Source: Rhodospirillaceae bacterium
Lineage (GTDB): Bacteria > Pseudomonadota > Alphaproteobacteria > Rhodospirillales > Rhodospirillaceae
DNA: 64,000 nt
NCBI GenBank assembly: GCA_028822445.1
Contig: JAPKDQ010000005.1
Coordinates: 122,135 to 186,134, forward strand
Direction of reading: 5' to 3'
The notes under the pieces were generated by a model. That model worked only from the letters and a program-made list of their open reading frames with translations. It was not told the DNA's origin and made no database searches. Of this stretch, positions 26,451-34,705 are shown in pieces (positions within the stretch are counted from its first letter, which is position 1; each line of letters opens with the position of its first letter). A program made the position numbers and the translations under genes.

Positions 26451-26571
26451 GGCGCTGCGTCTATCGTCTTAGGCATATTTTCGCAAGAGACGTTAGCCAA
26501 TTGAGGAGCGCTTATTTCCAGGTTACGTCCGGGAAAGCACGCAACTTCTCCTCACTCTTCCTGCGTTCGTA

Positions 26572-26784
26572 GTGAAGACACTTGAATCACATGGGACCTG
26601 GGACCCTGACAAACGCCTAATGCTCGTCAGAGACCTGCTCAGAGCCTACCATTCCTACGCACTCATGCTTTATATGCATGACGCCATCATGTTCGACGGC
26701 CTCAGCAACTGCATTCAGGGCTATACTCCGGTTAACCTCATCGTAAACTACCACGACCTCACACCCAGTGATGCGGATCAATAA
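26572..26784 (+). CDS. Possible small hypothetical protein
   Basis: A 70-residue frame opens at GTG 26572 in the 405-base gap between the ABC-F gene and the TRAP operon. The translation 'LMLVRDLLRAYHSYALMLYMHDAIMFDGL' looks protein-like and codon use is normal. However, there is no clear ribosome-binding site and no recognised family, and the frame stays open upstream without an ATG. It may be the remnant of a longer gene. The rest of the gap shows no other feature. Confidence 0.3.
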   Translation: MKTLESHGTWDPDKRLMLVRDLLRAYHSYALMLYMHDAIMFDGLSNCIQGYTPVNLIVNYHDLTPSDADQ

Positions 26785-26855
26785 TTGATGTGCGCCAGTG
26801 TCTAGGGGTATAACTCAACTTTACAAGGGATAAGGTTCTTGCACGCGCAAGTAAA

Positions 26856-27965
26856 ATGAAGAAGATGAACTCGCAGTCAAAAACGAAGGACGTGTCGCGG
26901 GTAGTTCTGTGGACCTATAGGTGGAATTTTTTAGTGCGTGTATTACCCTTATCAATCTTACTTGCCGCATTTTCATTGAGCAATTTGACTAGCAGCGCTC
27001 AATCGCAACCGCCAGAAACCGTGACACTGCGCGTTTCTGCTTACCTGTCACCACTCAGTCACAGTGTTCAAAATATTTATACGCCATGGATGAAACGGAT
27101 ATCCGAGGCATCAGATAATAGAATTAAGTTCGAGACCTATTGGGGTGGCGGCCTGGGTCGCAACCCATATAAGCAATTCGACCTGGTAAAAGCGGGGATC
27201 ACGGACGTCGGATTGGTTCAACCCAGTTACACGCCCGGCCAATTCCCTCAGCTCCAGGCCCTTGAGCTTCCATTTCTTATGCGGTCCTCTATGGAAGCCA
27301 GCCTTGTGGCATGGCGGCTTTACGAGCGAAATTTAATATCTGGCTTTGATGATGTGCACTTGCTGGGGTTATGGACAGCAGAACCGAGCAATTTATACAC
27401 CCGAAAGCCAATTGAAAAGTATGCCGACATTGCTGCTCTTAAAATTCGCTCCGTCGGAAGACTAGAGGGTGATTTTCTAAAGCGTTTGGGCGCGGTACCA
27501 GAAGCACTCCATCCAGCAGACGCGGTTGAGGCTCTTCGGCGCGGCACGATCGATGGTGCTATCCAAGGTTGGATTGCGATCAACACGTTCCAGACCTATC
27601 GCGAGACCAGCCACGTGATTACGGCCCCCCTCGGCACCGTGTCCTTTGGCATTATGATGAATGAAGACAAATGGGAAAGCATCCCCGCTGACCTCCAAGC
27701 CATCATTAATGAGAATAGCGGTGCGATCATCGCGATGCTCGGCGGCCAAGCCTACGACAGGCGTCAGGCTGAGATATCCAAAAGACTTAGGGACGAAAAC
27801 CACCTGATTTTTGTCGATGCAAACCCTGAGGAACTCGAAGAGATGAAGAGCTACGTCAAACCAATCGCGGACACATGGGCAGAGCGCACGCCACGCGGCG
27901 CAGAGACCTATCGCGCTATACAAGATATCCTGGCCGACCTCCGTCGTCATGAACGGCAATTATAA
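26856..27965 (+). CDS. dctP: TRAP transporter substrate-binding protein (DctP family)
   Basis: The 369-residue protein has a long n-region, then a signal core (about residues 28-48, 'VRVLPLSILLAAFSLSNL'), then the DctP fold: 'KRISEASDNRIKFETYWGGGLGR', 'LVKAGITDVGLVQPSYTPGQFPQLQALELPFL', and 'LKIRSVGRLEGDFLKRLGAVPEALHPADAVEALRRGTIDG', where the Arg normally binds the substrate carboxylate. It binds an organic acid in the periplasm. The two membrane subunits follow 2 and 14 bases after each preceding stop. A later start inside the long n-region is possible. Confidence 0.9.
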   Translation: MKKMNSQSKTKDVSRVVLWTYRWNFLVRVLPLSILLAAFSLSNLTSSAQSQPPETVTLRVSAYLSPLSHSVQNIYTPWMKRISEASDNRIKFETYWGGGLGRNPYKQFDLVKAGITDVGLVQPSYTPGQFPQLQALELPFLMRSSMEASLVAWRLYERNLISGFDDVHLLGLWTAEPSNLYTRKPIEKYADIAALKIRSVGRLEGDFLKRLGAVPEALHPADAVEALRRGTIDGAIQGWIAINTFQTYRETSHVITAPLGTVSFGIMMNEDKWESIPADLQAIINENSGAIIAMLGGQAYDRRQAEISKRLRDENHLIFVDANPEELEEMKSYVKPIADTWAERTPRGAETYRAIQDILADLRRHERQL

Positions 27966-27967
27966 AA

Positions 27968-28501
27968 ATGAACGACCACTCTCCCCATACAAACACCAAC
28001 ATTCTAGACCGTGCCGTCGACACGATGGCGATAATTGGTTTTGCGGGCCTGGTGATCATCGCGTTTATGACCGTGGTGGACGTCTGCCTGCGGTACTTAA
28101 GCATACCCAGAATCCCTGGCCTCAACGACATTGAAGAAGTCGCCTTCGCCATCGTCATCGCAAGTTGCTTCCCAGCTGGCCTCAAAAAAGGTAATGCCGT
28201 CACAGTGCGCGTCCTTGGTAAAATTCTTGGGCCAAGGGCCCACAGCTATCTCGACGTAATCGGCGCAGTCTTCATGCTGTCGTTCTTTTTCTTGGTCGCC
28301 TTTGAGTTCATATCCTTTACCATCAGCTACACGGCGGATAGCCGCACGACGTCCACACTTGAGTGGCCAATTGCCCCGGTGTGGACAATTGTAAGCCTGA
28401 TCATGATTGCTTGTGTCTGTGTTCAAACATGGGTTCTAGGCCAAACGCTGAAAGCCGCCGCGTCCGGAACACCCGTCGAGCATGAAGCTGAGTCCCTTTA
28501 G
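27968..28501 (+). CDS. dctQ: TRAP transporter small permease (DctQ family)
   Basis: The 177-residue protein has four membrane helices: about residues 18-38 'MAIIGFAGLVIIAFMTVVDV', 53-72, 92-115 and 138-158. It has the family pattern 'DVCLRYLSIPRIPGLNDIEEVAFAIVIASCFPAGLKKGNAV'. It supports the large TRAP subunit in the inner membrane. It starts 2 bases after dctP and ends 14 bases before dctM. Confidence 0.88.
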   Translation: MNDHSPHTNTNILDRAVDTMAIIGFAGLVIIAFMTVVDVCLRYLSIPRIPGLNDIEEVAFAIVIASCFPAGLKKGNAVTVRVLGKILGPRAHSYLDVIGAVFMLSFFFLVAFEFISFTISYTADSRTTSTLEWPIAPVWTIVSLIMIACVCVQTWVLGQTLKAAASGTPVEHEAESL

Positions 28502-28515
28502 GATATGAAGTAACA

Positions 28516-29823
28516 ATGGAACCACCCGTCATAGGCGGACTTGTTGTCGCCGGTATGTTCATCATGATTGCCCTACACGTGCCAATTGGTGTGGCCATGG
28601 CGATAGCTGGGTTTATCGGCACCGGCATAATCATCGGCTTCGAGCCAGCAATTGCTCTGTTTGGTATTGAGCCATCATCGGCCATCGCCAGTCAGGAACT
28701 CGCAATCATCGCACTATTTCTGTTGATGGGTAATTTTGCCGCAGCGGCCGGCCTATCCGGCGACTTATATCGCCTGGCGCAAGCCTTCTTGGGTCATCGT
28801 AAAGGTGGCCTCGCCATGGCCACTGTCGCCACCTGTGCTGGATTTGGTGCGGTCTGTGGCTCCTCCTTAGCAACAACCGCAACAATGACACGGATCGCAT
28901 TGCCAGAGATGGACAAACGCGGTTACTCGCGCCGACTCTCGACGGGTTCTATCGCCGCCGGGTCAACTTTAGGCGTGATTGTTCCTCCCTCAGTTTTGCT
29001 CGTTCTATACGCCATCCTGACTGAGCAATTCGTGACAGCTCTATTCGTGGCCGCCCTCGGTCCTGCCATTATCGCTATCTTTCTATACTTGTTTTCCGTC
29101 ATGGCCTACGTCAGCGTTGCGCCCAATGCTGGCCCTGCGGCTGAAAGAGTCCCCTGGGCCGAACGCCGGGTCGTACTCAAGAAAAGTTGGGGCGTTCTGC
29201 TGCTCGCCATCGTGGTGTCCGGCGGTATCTACTCAGGAATATTCACGGTCAATGAAGCAGCAGCCGTCGGGGCCGCAGTTGCCATCGCCTTCACAGCATT
29301 ACGTGGGAAGCTGAGCCGCAGTATATTTTTTAGTAACCTGAAAGAGACCGCGGCCAGCACCGCCTTGATTTATCTCATCATCATTGGTGCATCGATTTTT
29401 TCGTACGCCATAACGCTGTCACACCTGCCGGACATAATTGTCACCTCAATTGAAAATCTCGGCCTGGAACCTTTGATGGTCATCCTACTTCTAGAAGCGA
29501 TGTACATCATTCTCGGCTCGATCTTTGACACTGTAGCAGCAATGGTGATCACCCTACCATTCGTCTTCCCCCTCGTCATTGGCATGGGGTACGACCCGAT
29601 CTGGTGGGGCGTTATCAACGTTGTTGTTATGGAAATGGGCATGATCACACCGCCCATAGGCCTCAATGTTTTTGTGATGCATGGCATGAATAAAGACTTA
29701 CCTTTGAGCACCGTTTACGCTGGAATTTGGCCGTTCTTATTGTCTGATCTTGTACGGCTTTTGATACTAACCTTATTCCCAGTTCTGACCCTGTGGCTGC
29801 CCAAAGCCATGGGTCTTATGTAA
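28516..29823 (+). CDS. dctM: TRAP transporter large permease (DctM family)
   Basis: The 435-residue membrane protein has the DctM pattern: 'LHVPIGVAMAIAGFIG', 'LMGNFAAAAGLSGDLYRLAQAFLGHRKGG', 'AGFGAVCGSSLATTATMTRIALPEM', 'AGSTLGVIVPPSVLLVLYAIL', and 'VVVMEMGMITPPIGLNVFVMHGM' near the end. It is the transporting subunit for the solute bound by the DctP-like protein. About a dozen membrane helices are expected. A small c-type cytochrome gene follows on the same strand. Confidence 0.92.
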   Translation: MEPPVIGGLVVAGMFIMIALHVPIGVAMAIAGFIGTGIIIGFEPAIALFGIEPSSAIASQELAIIALFLLMGNFAAAAGLSGDLYRLAQAFLGHRKGGLAMATVATCAGFGAVCGSSLATTATMTRIALPEMDKRGYSRRLSTGSIAAGSTLGVIVPPSVLLVLYAILTEQFVTALFVAALGPAIIAIFLYLFSVMAYVSVAPNAGPAAERVPWAERRVVLKKSWGVLLLAIVVSGGIYSGIFTVNEAAAVGAAVAIAFTALRGKLSRSIFFSNLKETAASTALIYLIIIGASIFSYAITLSHLPDIIVTSIENLGLEPLMVILLLEAMYIILGSIFDTVAAMVITLPFVFPLVIGMGYDPIWWGVINVVVMEMGMITPPIGLNVFVMHGMNKDLPLSTVYAGIWPFLLSDLVRLLILTLFPVLTLWLPKAMGLM

Positions 29824-29933
29824 TAATTTACGCTCGATCTGGGGTTTATTCTAGACGCCACGTGGGCTCTAGCTGAAGCCGAGATACCGCTTGTACCGTG
29901 ACAAAATTAACCCCCTTCATAGAGAACACGACG

Positions 29934-30275
29934 ATGTCCCGCACCGCCCCCAGAATCATAATAGCGACTGCGGCAAGCCTTCTTTACAGTTTAGTTGCAA
30001 CATCAGCCTATGCGGACGATGACCCAGATTATGCCGCCATGGTCGATGGGGATGGCAAAGACTTTGCCTTCCTTGTTTGCTCCGACTGCCATGCCATGCA
30101 GCATGTCCTTCAAAAACGCTATAGCAGTCAAGGTTGGCAGAGTGCCATTAAACGCATGACCGAAGATTTCGGCATGGCCGAACTCGAGCCAGACGAAAGC
30201 CGCCTAATTATTGATTACTTGAACTACAACTACGGTACCGTTGCGGGACGAAAACAACCTCGCGCTAAGCCATAA
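29934..30275 (+). CDS. Small exported monohaem c-type cytochrome-like protein
   Basis: The 113-residue protein has a Sec signal (MSRTAPRIIIATAASLLYSLVATSAYA-DD) and one haem motif, 'CSDCH', about 50 residues in. A possible axial Met lies in 'RMTEDFGMAELEPDE'. It ends with helix 'ESRLIIDYLNYNYG', as in class I cytochromes of the type that pass electrons from periplasmic dehydrogenases. ATG 29934 is preferred to GTG 29898 because it leaves a clean signal. It lies between the TRAP operon and the M24 pair. The 293-base stretch after it (30276-30568) shows nothing recognisable. Confidence 0.75.
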   Translation: MSRTAPRIIIATAASLLYSLVATSAYADDDPDYAAMVDGDGKDFAFLVCSDCHAMQHVLQKRYSSQGWQSAIKRMTEDFGMAELEPDESRLIIDYLNYNYGTVAGRKQPRAKP

Positions 30276-30568
30276 CGGTTTGGTTGCCGACATCATTATT
30301 CGGTTCCACACCGTCTTCCATGATCAACATCAAGTCTTCGAGGTGGGGCGGGCCTAATCCGTTCGCGGATATGGTCCCACGGCCTTTCAGTCAGTTCTGA
30401 AACGCGCTACATGCCATTGGGCGGTTCACCAACCTTAACAGCCTAAAAGATTTGCCGTGATAGCCCCTGCCTCTCCGGCTTCTAGTATTCTGAGAACATT
30501 GCCACGATTAATTATTGTCTGTCTGTCTGCCCGCCTCCTTAAGGCACTAAGAATGGCATGCGTTATAA

Positions 30569-31960
30569 TTATAATATGATAAACGGGTCTTCTTCCGTAT
30601 TCATAGGCTCGTAACCGGTTTTGGTCACGCGAAAGAGGTCTTCGTTATGGCCGCAGCCATAGCCCACTTCCAGGTAGGGTAGATCAACGGTTAGGGTCAT
30701 ATTTTCTTCCAGAACATGATCAAAGGACTCGACCCCAAATTCTGACAAACGGAATGGATTGTCATCATGCTGCAAACCGACGGAATGCGGGGTAACGAAA
30801 GCGGCATAATCCGGCATACCGTTCTTGACCATGGTATCAAAACCTATCGTACGGAGCGTAGAATAGGTCACGCCCGGTTTGATGGCATCGAAAACAGCTT
30901 CACGGGCTAACTGATTTGCACGGCGGCGCACCTCTATTTCTTTCGATGGGTCACCGATCATGAATGTGCGTGCGATGTCTCCCATGTAGCCTTTGTAATT
31001 GCTGACCGCATCAACCAGAAACGGCTTGCCCGGAACCATCATGCCATCGGGAAAGCCACCACCCGGAAAGCCGGCGATAAAACTATCTACATCGTTGCCG
31101 CGCTTAGCGCATTCATATCGAAATATATGGGCGATATCTTCATGTGTCATACCCGCTTCGATAGCCCGGATCGTCGCCAAACAGGCATCACCATTATTCC
31201 CGCTGCCAATGCGCTGATACGCGAGCTCTTGCTCCGTCTTCACCATACGAATGAGCTGAAATACGCCGTAGCCAGGCACGCATTCGACGTCGACTAGATC
31301 TGTCTGCGTTAAAAATTCCGCAATGCGCATATCATCAACAGCGACTTTGCCTTTAGTAATACCTTGCGCCTTCAGGGCCCGCGCCAGGGCCCAAGCCGAA
31401 CTCGAAGCTAATTCACGTCCCACTTTATCCTGTGCAGCGGCCCAACGCTTTTCGCGCTCGGTAAGCATGACATCATCACGGACATGATATTTCCGCGTTC
31501 TACCCGCGCCTGGATCAACCGGCACACCATTTGAATCGCGCTGAATGTCTCCACCGCCGCCAAACCCGTACGGCATAAGTTCGGCTGTCTCCCGATCCCC
31601 GTTAGCGATATCCCACGCTACAGACGAGCCAGCAACAAGATAAATCGGCGCTTGTGGGTCTGCGGCATAAGTCGCAAAGCCCGGATACTGGGAGCGGAAC
31701 TTGACGCCAATGGTGGTGATATTCGTGAGGTAGTAAACGTTGATCGGATTGAGGGCAATCATACCTACCAAGCCAAACCGCTCGAGCACTTCTGTTGCTC
31801 GCGGTCGGTTGACCAGTAGCTTGCCATCAATATCCGGCTTGGGAGCGGCGTATGCCGTAGACACAGAATCTGTCTGCGCATGAGCAGACACTGTCGTGGC
31901 GGTTGCAGCAGCAGCAAACCCGCCAAGGGCTGTGCGTCGATTGATTCGCGAACTCTTCAT
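30569..31960 (-). CDS. Tat-exported M24 family (X-Pro dipeptidase / creatinase-like) protein
   Basis: The 463-residue protein has a Tat signal ('RINRRTALGGFAAAATATTVSAHAQ'), an N-terminal creatinase-type domain ('GLVGMIALNPINVYYLTN'), and a pita-bread domain with 'VDAVSNYKGYMGDIART' (two metal Asp), 'PHSVGLQHDD' (His) and 'TVDLPYLEVGYGCGHNEDLF'. In the last motif the first of two metal Glu is Asp. M24 members are mostly proline peptidases, but the fold also includes creatinase and the DMSP lyase DddP. The changed ligand, and the same change in the paralogue at 32258, suggest another reaction. The start was moved from 32023 to ATG 31960, which follows AAGGGGTACGCC. Confidence 0.83.
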   Translation of the reverse strand: MKSSRINRRTALGGFAAAATATTVSAHAQTDSVSTAYAAPKPDIDGKLLVNRPRATEVLERFGLVGMIALNPINVYYLTNITTIGVKFRSQYPGFATYAADPQAPIYLVAGSSVAWDIANGDRETAELMPYGFGGGGDIQRDSNGVPVDPGAGRTRKYHVRDDVMLTEREKRWAAAQDKVGRELASSSAWALARALKAQGITKGKVAVDDMRIAEFLTQTDLVDVECVPGYGVFQLIRMVKTEQELAYQRIGSGNNGDACLATIRAIEAGMTHEDIAHIFRYECAKRGNDVDSFIAGFPGGGFPDGMMVPGKPFLVDAVSNYKGYMGDIARTFMIGDPSKEIEVRRRANQLAREAVFDAIKPGVTYSTLRTIGFDTMVKNGMPDYAAFVTPHSVGLQHDDNPFRLSEFGVESFDHVLEENMTLTVDLPYLEVGYGCGHNEDLFRVTKTGYEPMNTEEDPFIIL

Positions 31961-32137
31961 GGCGTACCCCTTATGATTGATGCGGTTGCGCGGCAGAAGT
32001 GGGCCCAGAACGAATACCAACAAAAACGCCGCAATAATTCATTATGGTTTCCTTGCTCGTAACATTGGCCAGGATATTTCCAAAGGTATCGTATTGCTCC
32101 AAGGCGCCATCATAAGCGCTCTGATTAAGTAGTTATT

Positions 32138-32152
32138 ATAAGCCGAGCTTAT
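32138..32152. promoter_or_regulatory. Inverted repeat in divergent M24 promoter region
   Basis: ATAAGC-CGA-GCTTAT forms a perfect 6-bp inverted repeat, with further A/T symmetry outside it, in the 297-base region between the divergent M24 genes. It sits about 105 bases before the plus-strand gene and could be a binding site for a regulator of both. No regulator gene is adjacent. Nothing else was seen in this spacer. Confidence 0.3.
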
Positions 32153-32257
32153 TATAGGTGATTGCATTATTTTGGAAATCCCTCCATCCCGCACCTCTAG
32201 CCTTGCACAGTCGACAGATTGGACTGAGGATAGGTCTTCATAAAAAGGGCAAAGAGC

Positions 32258-33640
32258 ATGAAACGCAGAATGGCGCTTAAGGGAATTGGAGCGACCGTCG
32301 CAGCAGCTGCTGCTGCAATAACCAGTCCGGCTCACGCCCTGGATAAGATGGATTTGGCACCTGTGGGCAATGAGCTAGACGCTCTACGTCAGCCCTTGCT
32401 CAATAAAGCCCAGGCGCAGGCAGTCATGGAAGAGTACGACCTCGCTGGCATGCTGGCGCTTAATCCGGTCAACATTTACTATCTGACCAACACCACACCC
32501 ATCGGCGCAAAAATGCGTTGGGAGTACCCCGCCTTCGCAACGCTTCCACGTGACCTCGATCAACCAAACTTTCTGATAACAAACGCACTACAGCTTTGGG
32601 ATATTGCTAATGGAGACCGCTACAGTCCAGACGTTATTCCTTACTCTGGCCCGCTCAACAAGCGCGCTTACATGGGTATGGACGGCAAGCCACTGACAGA
32701 AGAACCTGTGGCGGCCACCGGCGGCTTCGCCGTACGTGAAGGCGCCGCCCTCACCGCGCGCGAACAACGCTGGGTAGATAGCCAGAACGTGCAGCCCTCT
32801 GCGACCCCAGAGTGGGCGCTGGCGCGCGCCATGAAAGAATCCGGAATCGTCAAAGGCCGAGTGGCCGTCGATGACATGCGCATCGCACATCTCCTCCAAC
32901 GGATTGGCGTCGCCGATAACATTGAATTCGTCGACGGCGATAACCTCTTCCGACGTATCCGTTACATCAAGTCAGAGCCTGAAATTGCCTTGATGCGCGT
33001 TGCAGGCGCAAAGAATGCAGAGGCCGCTTTGGCCACAGCCCGGTCCATCGAGAAAGGTATGAGTTTCGCCGAGATTGAGCGGCGCTTCCTGGCAGAATGC
33101 GCACTACGCGGCAATGCCATGTCCTTCATTATTGCGGGTGTCACCCTTGGTTTCTTGCCCGATGCAGAAGTGGTGCCAGGTAAACCGTTCCTGATCGATG
33201 CCGTATCAAATTTTCAACAGTACCACGGCGACTTCGCCCGGTCGGTTGTGCTTGGCGAACCCAGCAAAGAAGTCATAAAACGAGCAAACGCACAGCAAGC
33301 AGCGCGGGAGGCGACGTTCAGCATTCTAAAGCCCGGCACAAAATATTCAGACATACAGGCCGCAGGGTATGCTGCCTTCAAAAAGGCTGGCGGCAACCCA
33401 GATACCCTAATCGTCAACCCGCACTCATTGGGTCTCCAACACACAGACCAACCCTACGACGACACTAACCCCTGGCGCGGCGGCGAGGACATTGTGCTTA
33501 AAGCAGGCATGGTGATTACGGTCGACTTGCCCTACATAGAAATCGGCTTTGGCGCAGGGCATAACGAAGATCTCGTGCTCATCACCGCGGATGGCTTCGA
33601 AGCCATGAATTCGGAAGAAGAGCCACTCGTGATTGTCTAG
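32258..33640 (+). CDS. Tat-exported M24 family protein, paralogue of the divergent gene
   Basis: The 460-residue protein begins with 'MKRRMALKGIGATVAAAAAAITSPAHA', a short Tat signal, and follows the paralogue at 30569 closely: 'YDLAGMLALNPVNIYYLTNTTPIGAK', 'LWDIANGDR', 'GRVAVDDMRIAHLL', 'LIDAVSNFQQYHGDFARS', 'NPHSLGLQHTDQP' and 'TVDLPYIEIGFGAGHNEDLV'. As there, the first Glu of the last metal motif is Asp. AAGGGCAAAGAGC precedes ATG 32258. The divergent pair probably shares a promoter region and perhaps makes a heterodimer, since M24 proteins dimerise; that is inference. Confidence 0.83.
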   Translation: MKRRMALKGIGATVAAAAAAITSPAHALDKMDLAPVGNELDALRQPLLNKAQAQAVMEEYDLAGMLALNPVNIYYLTNTTPIGAKMRWEYPAFATLPRDLDQPNFLITNALQLWDIANGDRYSPDVIPYSGPLNKRAYMGMDGKPLTEEPVAATGGFAVREGAALTAREQRWVDSQNVQPSATPEWALARAMKESGIVKGRVAVDDMRIAHLLQRIGVADNIEFVDGDNLFRRIRYIKSEPEIALMRVAGAKNAEAALATARSIEKGMSFAEIERRFLAECALRGNAMSFIIAGVTLGFLPDAEVVPGKPFLIDAVSNFQQYHGDFARSVVLGEPSKEVIKRANAQQAAREATFSILKPGTKYSDIQAAGYAAFKKAGGNPDTLIVNPHSLGLQHTDQPYDDTNPWRGGEDIVLKAGMVITVDLPYIEIGFGAGHNEDLVLITADGFEAMNSEEEPLVIV

Positions 33641-33719
33641 CCTACCCCCACAGCGCCGACCACTCGCCCTGTAGCCGCGCCCAAAGACACGAATGGAAAA
33701 AGGTCCATAGGGCGATAGC

Positions 33720-33749
33720 AAAGGCCGAGGCTACAAAGGCCGAGGCTAG
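33720..33749. repeat. Two-copy 15-base tandem repeat
   Basis: AAAGGCCGAGGCTA(C/G) occurs twice head to tail at 33720-33749, in the 200-base gap between the M24 gene and the YqaA-like gene. It looks like a slippage duplication, and no function is suggested by its position. No gene was seen in the gap. Confidence 0.6.
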
Positions 33750-33840
33750 CCACGTATTTGTCGATAGTCAGCAGGTACTAAGAACTGATGTGCCTGATCT
33801 CTTAGCTTGATCTCATGATGCGGGGCTGATAGCCCGCAGC

Positions 33841-34275
33841 ATGCTTTTAATTCTTGTATCAGTATTCTGCACAGCGTTTCTAGCCGCAACTATTCTCCCG
33901 TTCTCTTCTGAGTTGGTGGTAGCCACGGCCATGGCCGACGAGCGCGTGCACTTGGTCGCGCTTTGGGCCTCAGCTACTGCCGGCAATACACTCGGTGCCG
34001 TCGTCAACTACTGGCTTGGCCGGGGCGCAACCCGCTATCAAGATAAACAATGGTTCCCGGCCTCTCAGACGCAAATGGACAAAGCAGAGGCCTGGTTCAA
34101 TCGTTACGGCATATGGTCATTACTACTGACATGGATCCCTATTGGCGGCGATGCGCTGACCGTGATCGCAGGCCTATTACGGATTCGCTTGGATATCTTT
34201 GTGATATTCGTAGGCCTCGGCAAAGGCGCACGATACGCAGTGGTGATTGCAGGTTTGGACGCGCTACTATTTTAG
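33841..34275 (+). CDS. YqaA-like small DedA/VTT-type membrane protein
   Basis: The 144-residue protein has about four hydrophobic segments and the YqaA pattern: 'FLAATILPFSSELVVATAMA', 'WASATAGNTLGAVVNYWLGR', 'AEAWFNRYGIWSLLLTWIPIGGDALTVIAGLLRI' and a hydrophobic end. YqaA proteins are short relatives of the DedA/VTT family, which is implicated in lipid movement and membrane homeostasis. The exact role is unknown. The length is normal. It stands alone, with long gaps on both sides. Confidence 0.82.
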   Translation: MLLILVSVFCTAFLAATILPFSSELVVATAMADERVHLVALWASATAGNTLGAVVNYWLGRGATRYQDKQWFPASQTQMDKAEAWFNRYGIWSLLLTWIPIGGDALTVIAGLLRIRLDIFVIFVGLGKGARYAVVIAGLDALLF

Positions 34276-34705
34276 CACCCTCAGCCAGCTTCCATATGAA
34301 AGGGTTGAACGCCCTACTCTCAAAAGCAAAGCTGTTTGTTGTGAAAATGGGGTAACTTTGGATAAGGTTTTAGATACCGAACCTTATCCATTATTTGTAC
34401 GGTTTGGTTATTCGCCCAGATATTGATGCACACCATATAAACTGGCAATTCTCAATATGTTTAGTGCCTGGAGAGCGTACCTATTTTATACCTATTCCCG
34501 CAAAAATTTTACGCTAATGAGGCAACTCGAGGGTCTGCCCTATCTACCCCTTTACCCCGACGCAAAGGGGGCAAGGTTAGAGCAAGGGACTACGATAATT
34601 TGAAGGTGGCGTATCAATAGATGAAATACTAGCATCGGCACAGATGGCAGCACTATTGAAACCTGACAATTACTTCGGGTTAGCCCTGACAAGAGGCGGA
34701 TCGAA
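34276..34705. other. Gene-free stretch before exonuclease I, with a perfect 10-bp inverted repeat
   Basis: These 430 bases carry no convincing gene and look more AT-rich than most of the window. GGATAAGGTT (34360-34369) and AACCTTATCC (34380-34389) form a perfect 10-bp inverted repeat with a 10-base spacer. There is no T-run after it, so an operator or RNA hairpin is more likely than a standard terminator. No tRNA-like or phage-like sequence was seen. The composition change begins here and continues through the next gene. Confidence 0.45.

Noticed and set aside
33720-33749. Possible start of a CRISPR array
   Set aside because: Only two 15-base units directly joined, without spacers; a simple tandem duplication.
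22140-33795. Shared 15-base word ACTAAGAACTGATGT near 22138 and 33777
   Set aside because: A 15-base match between two places in 64 kb is expected by chance, and no flanking similarity was seen.
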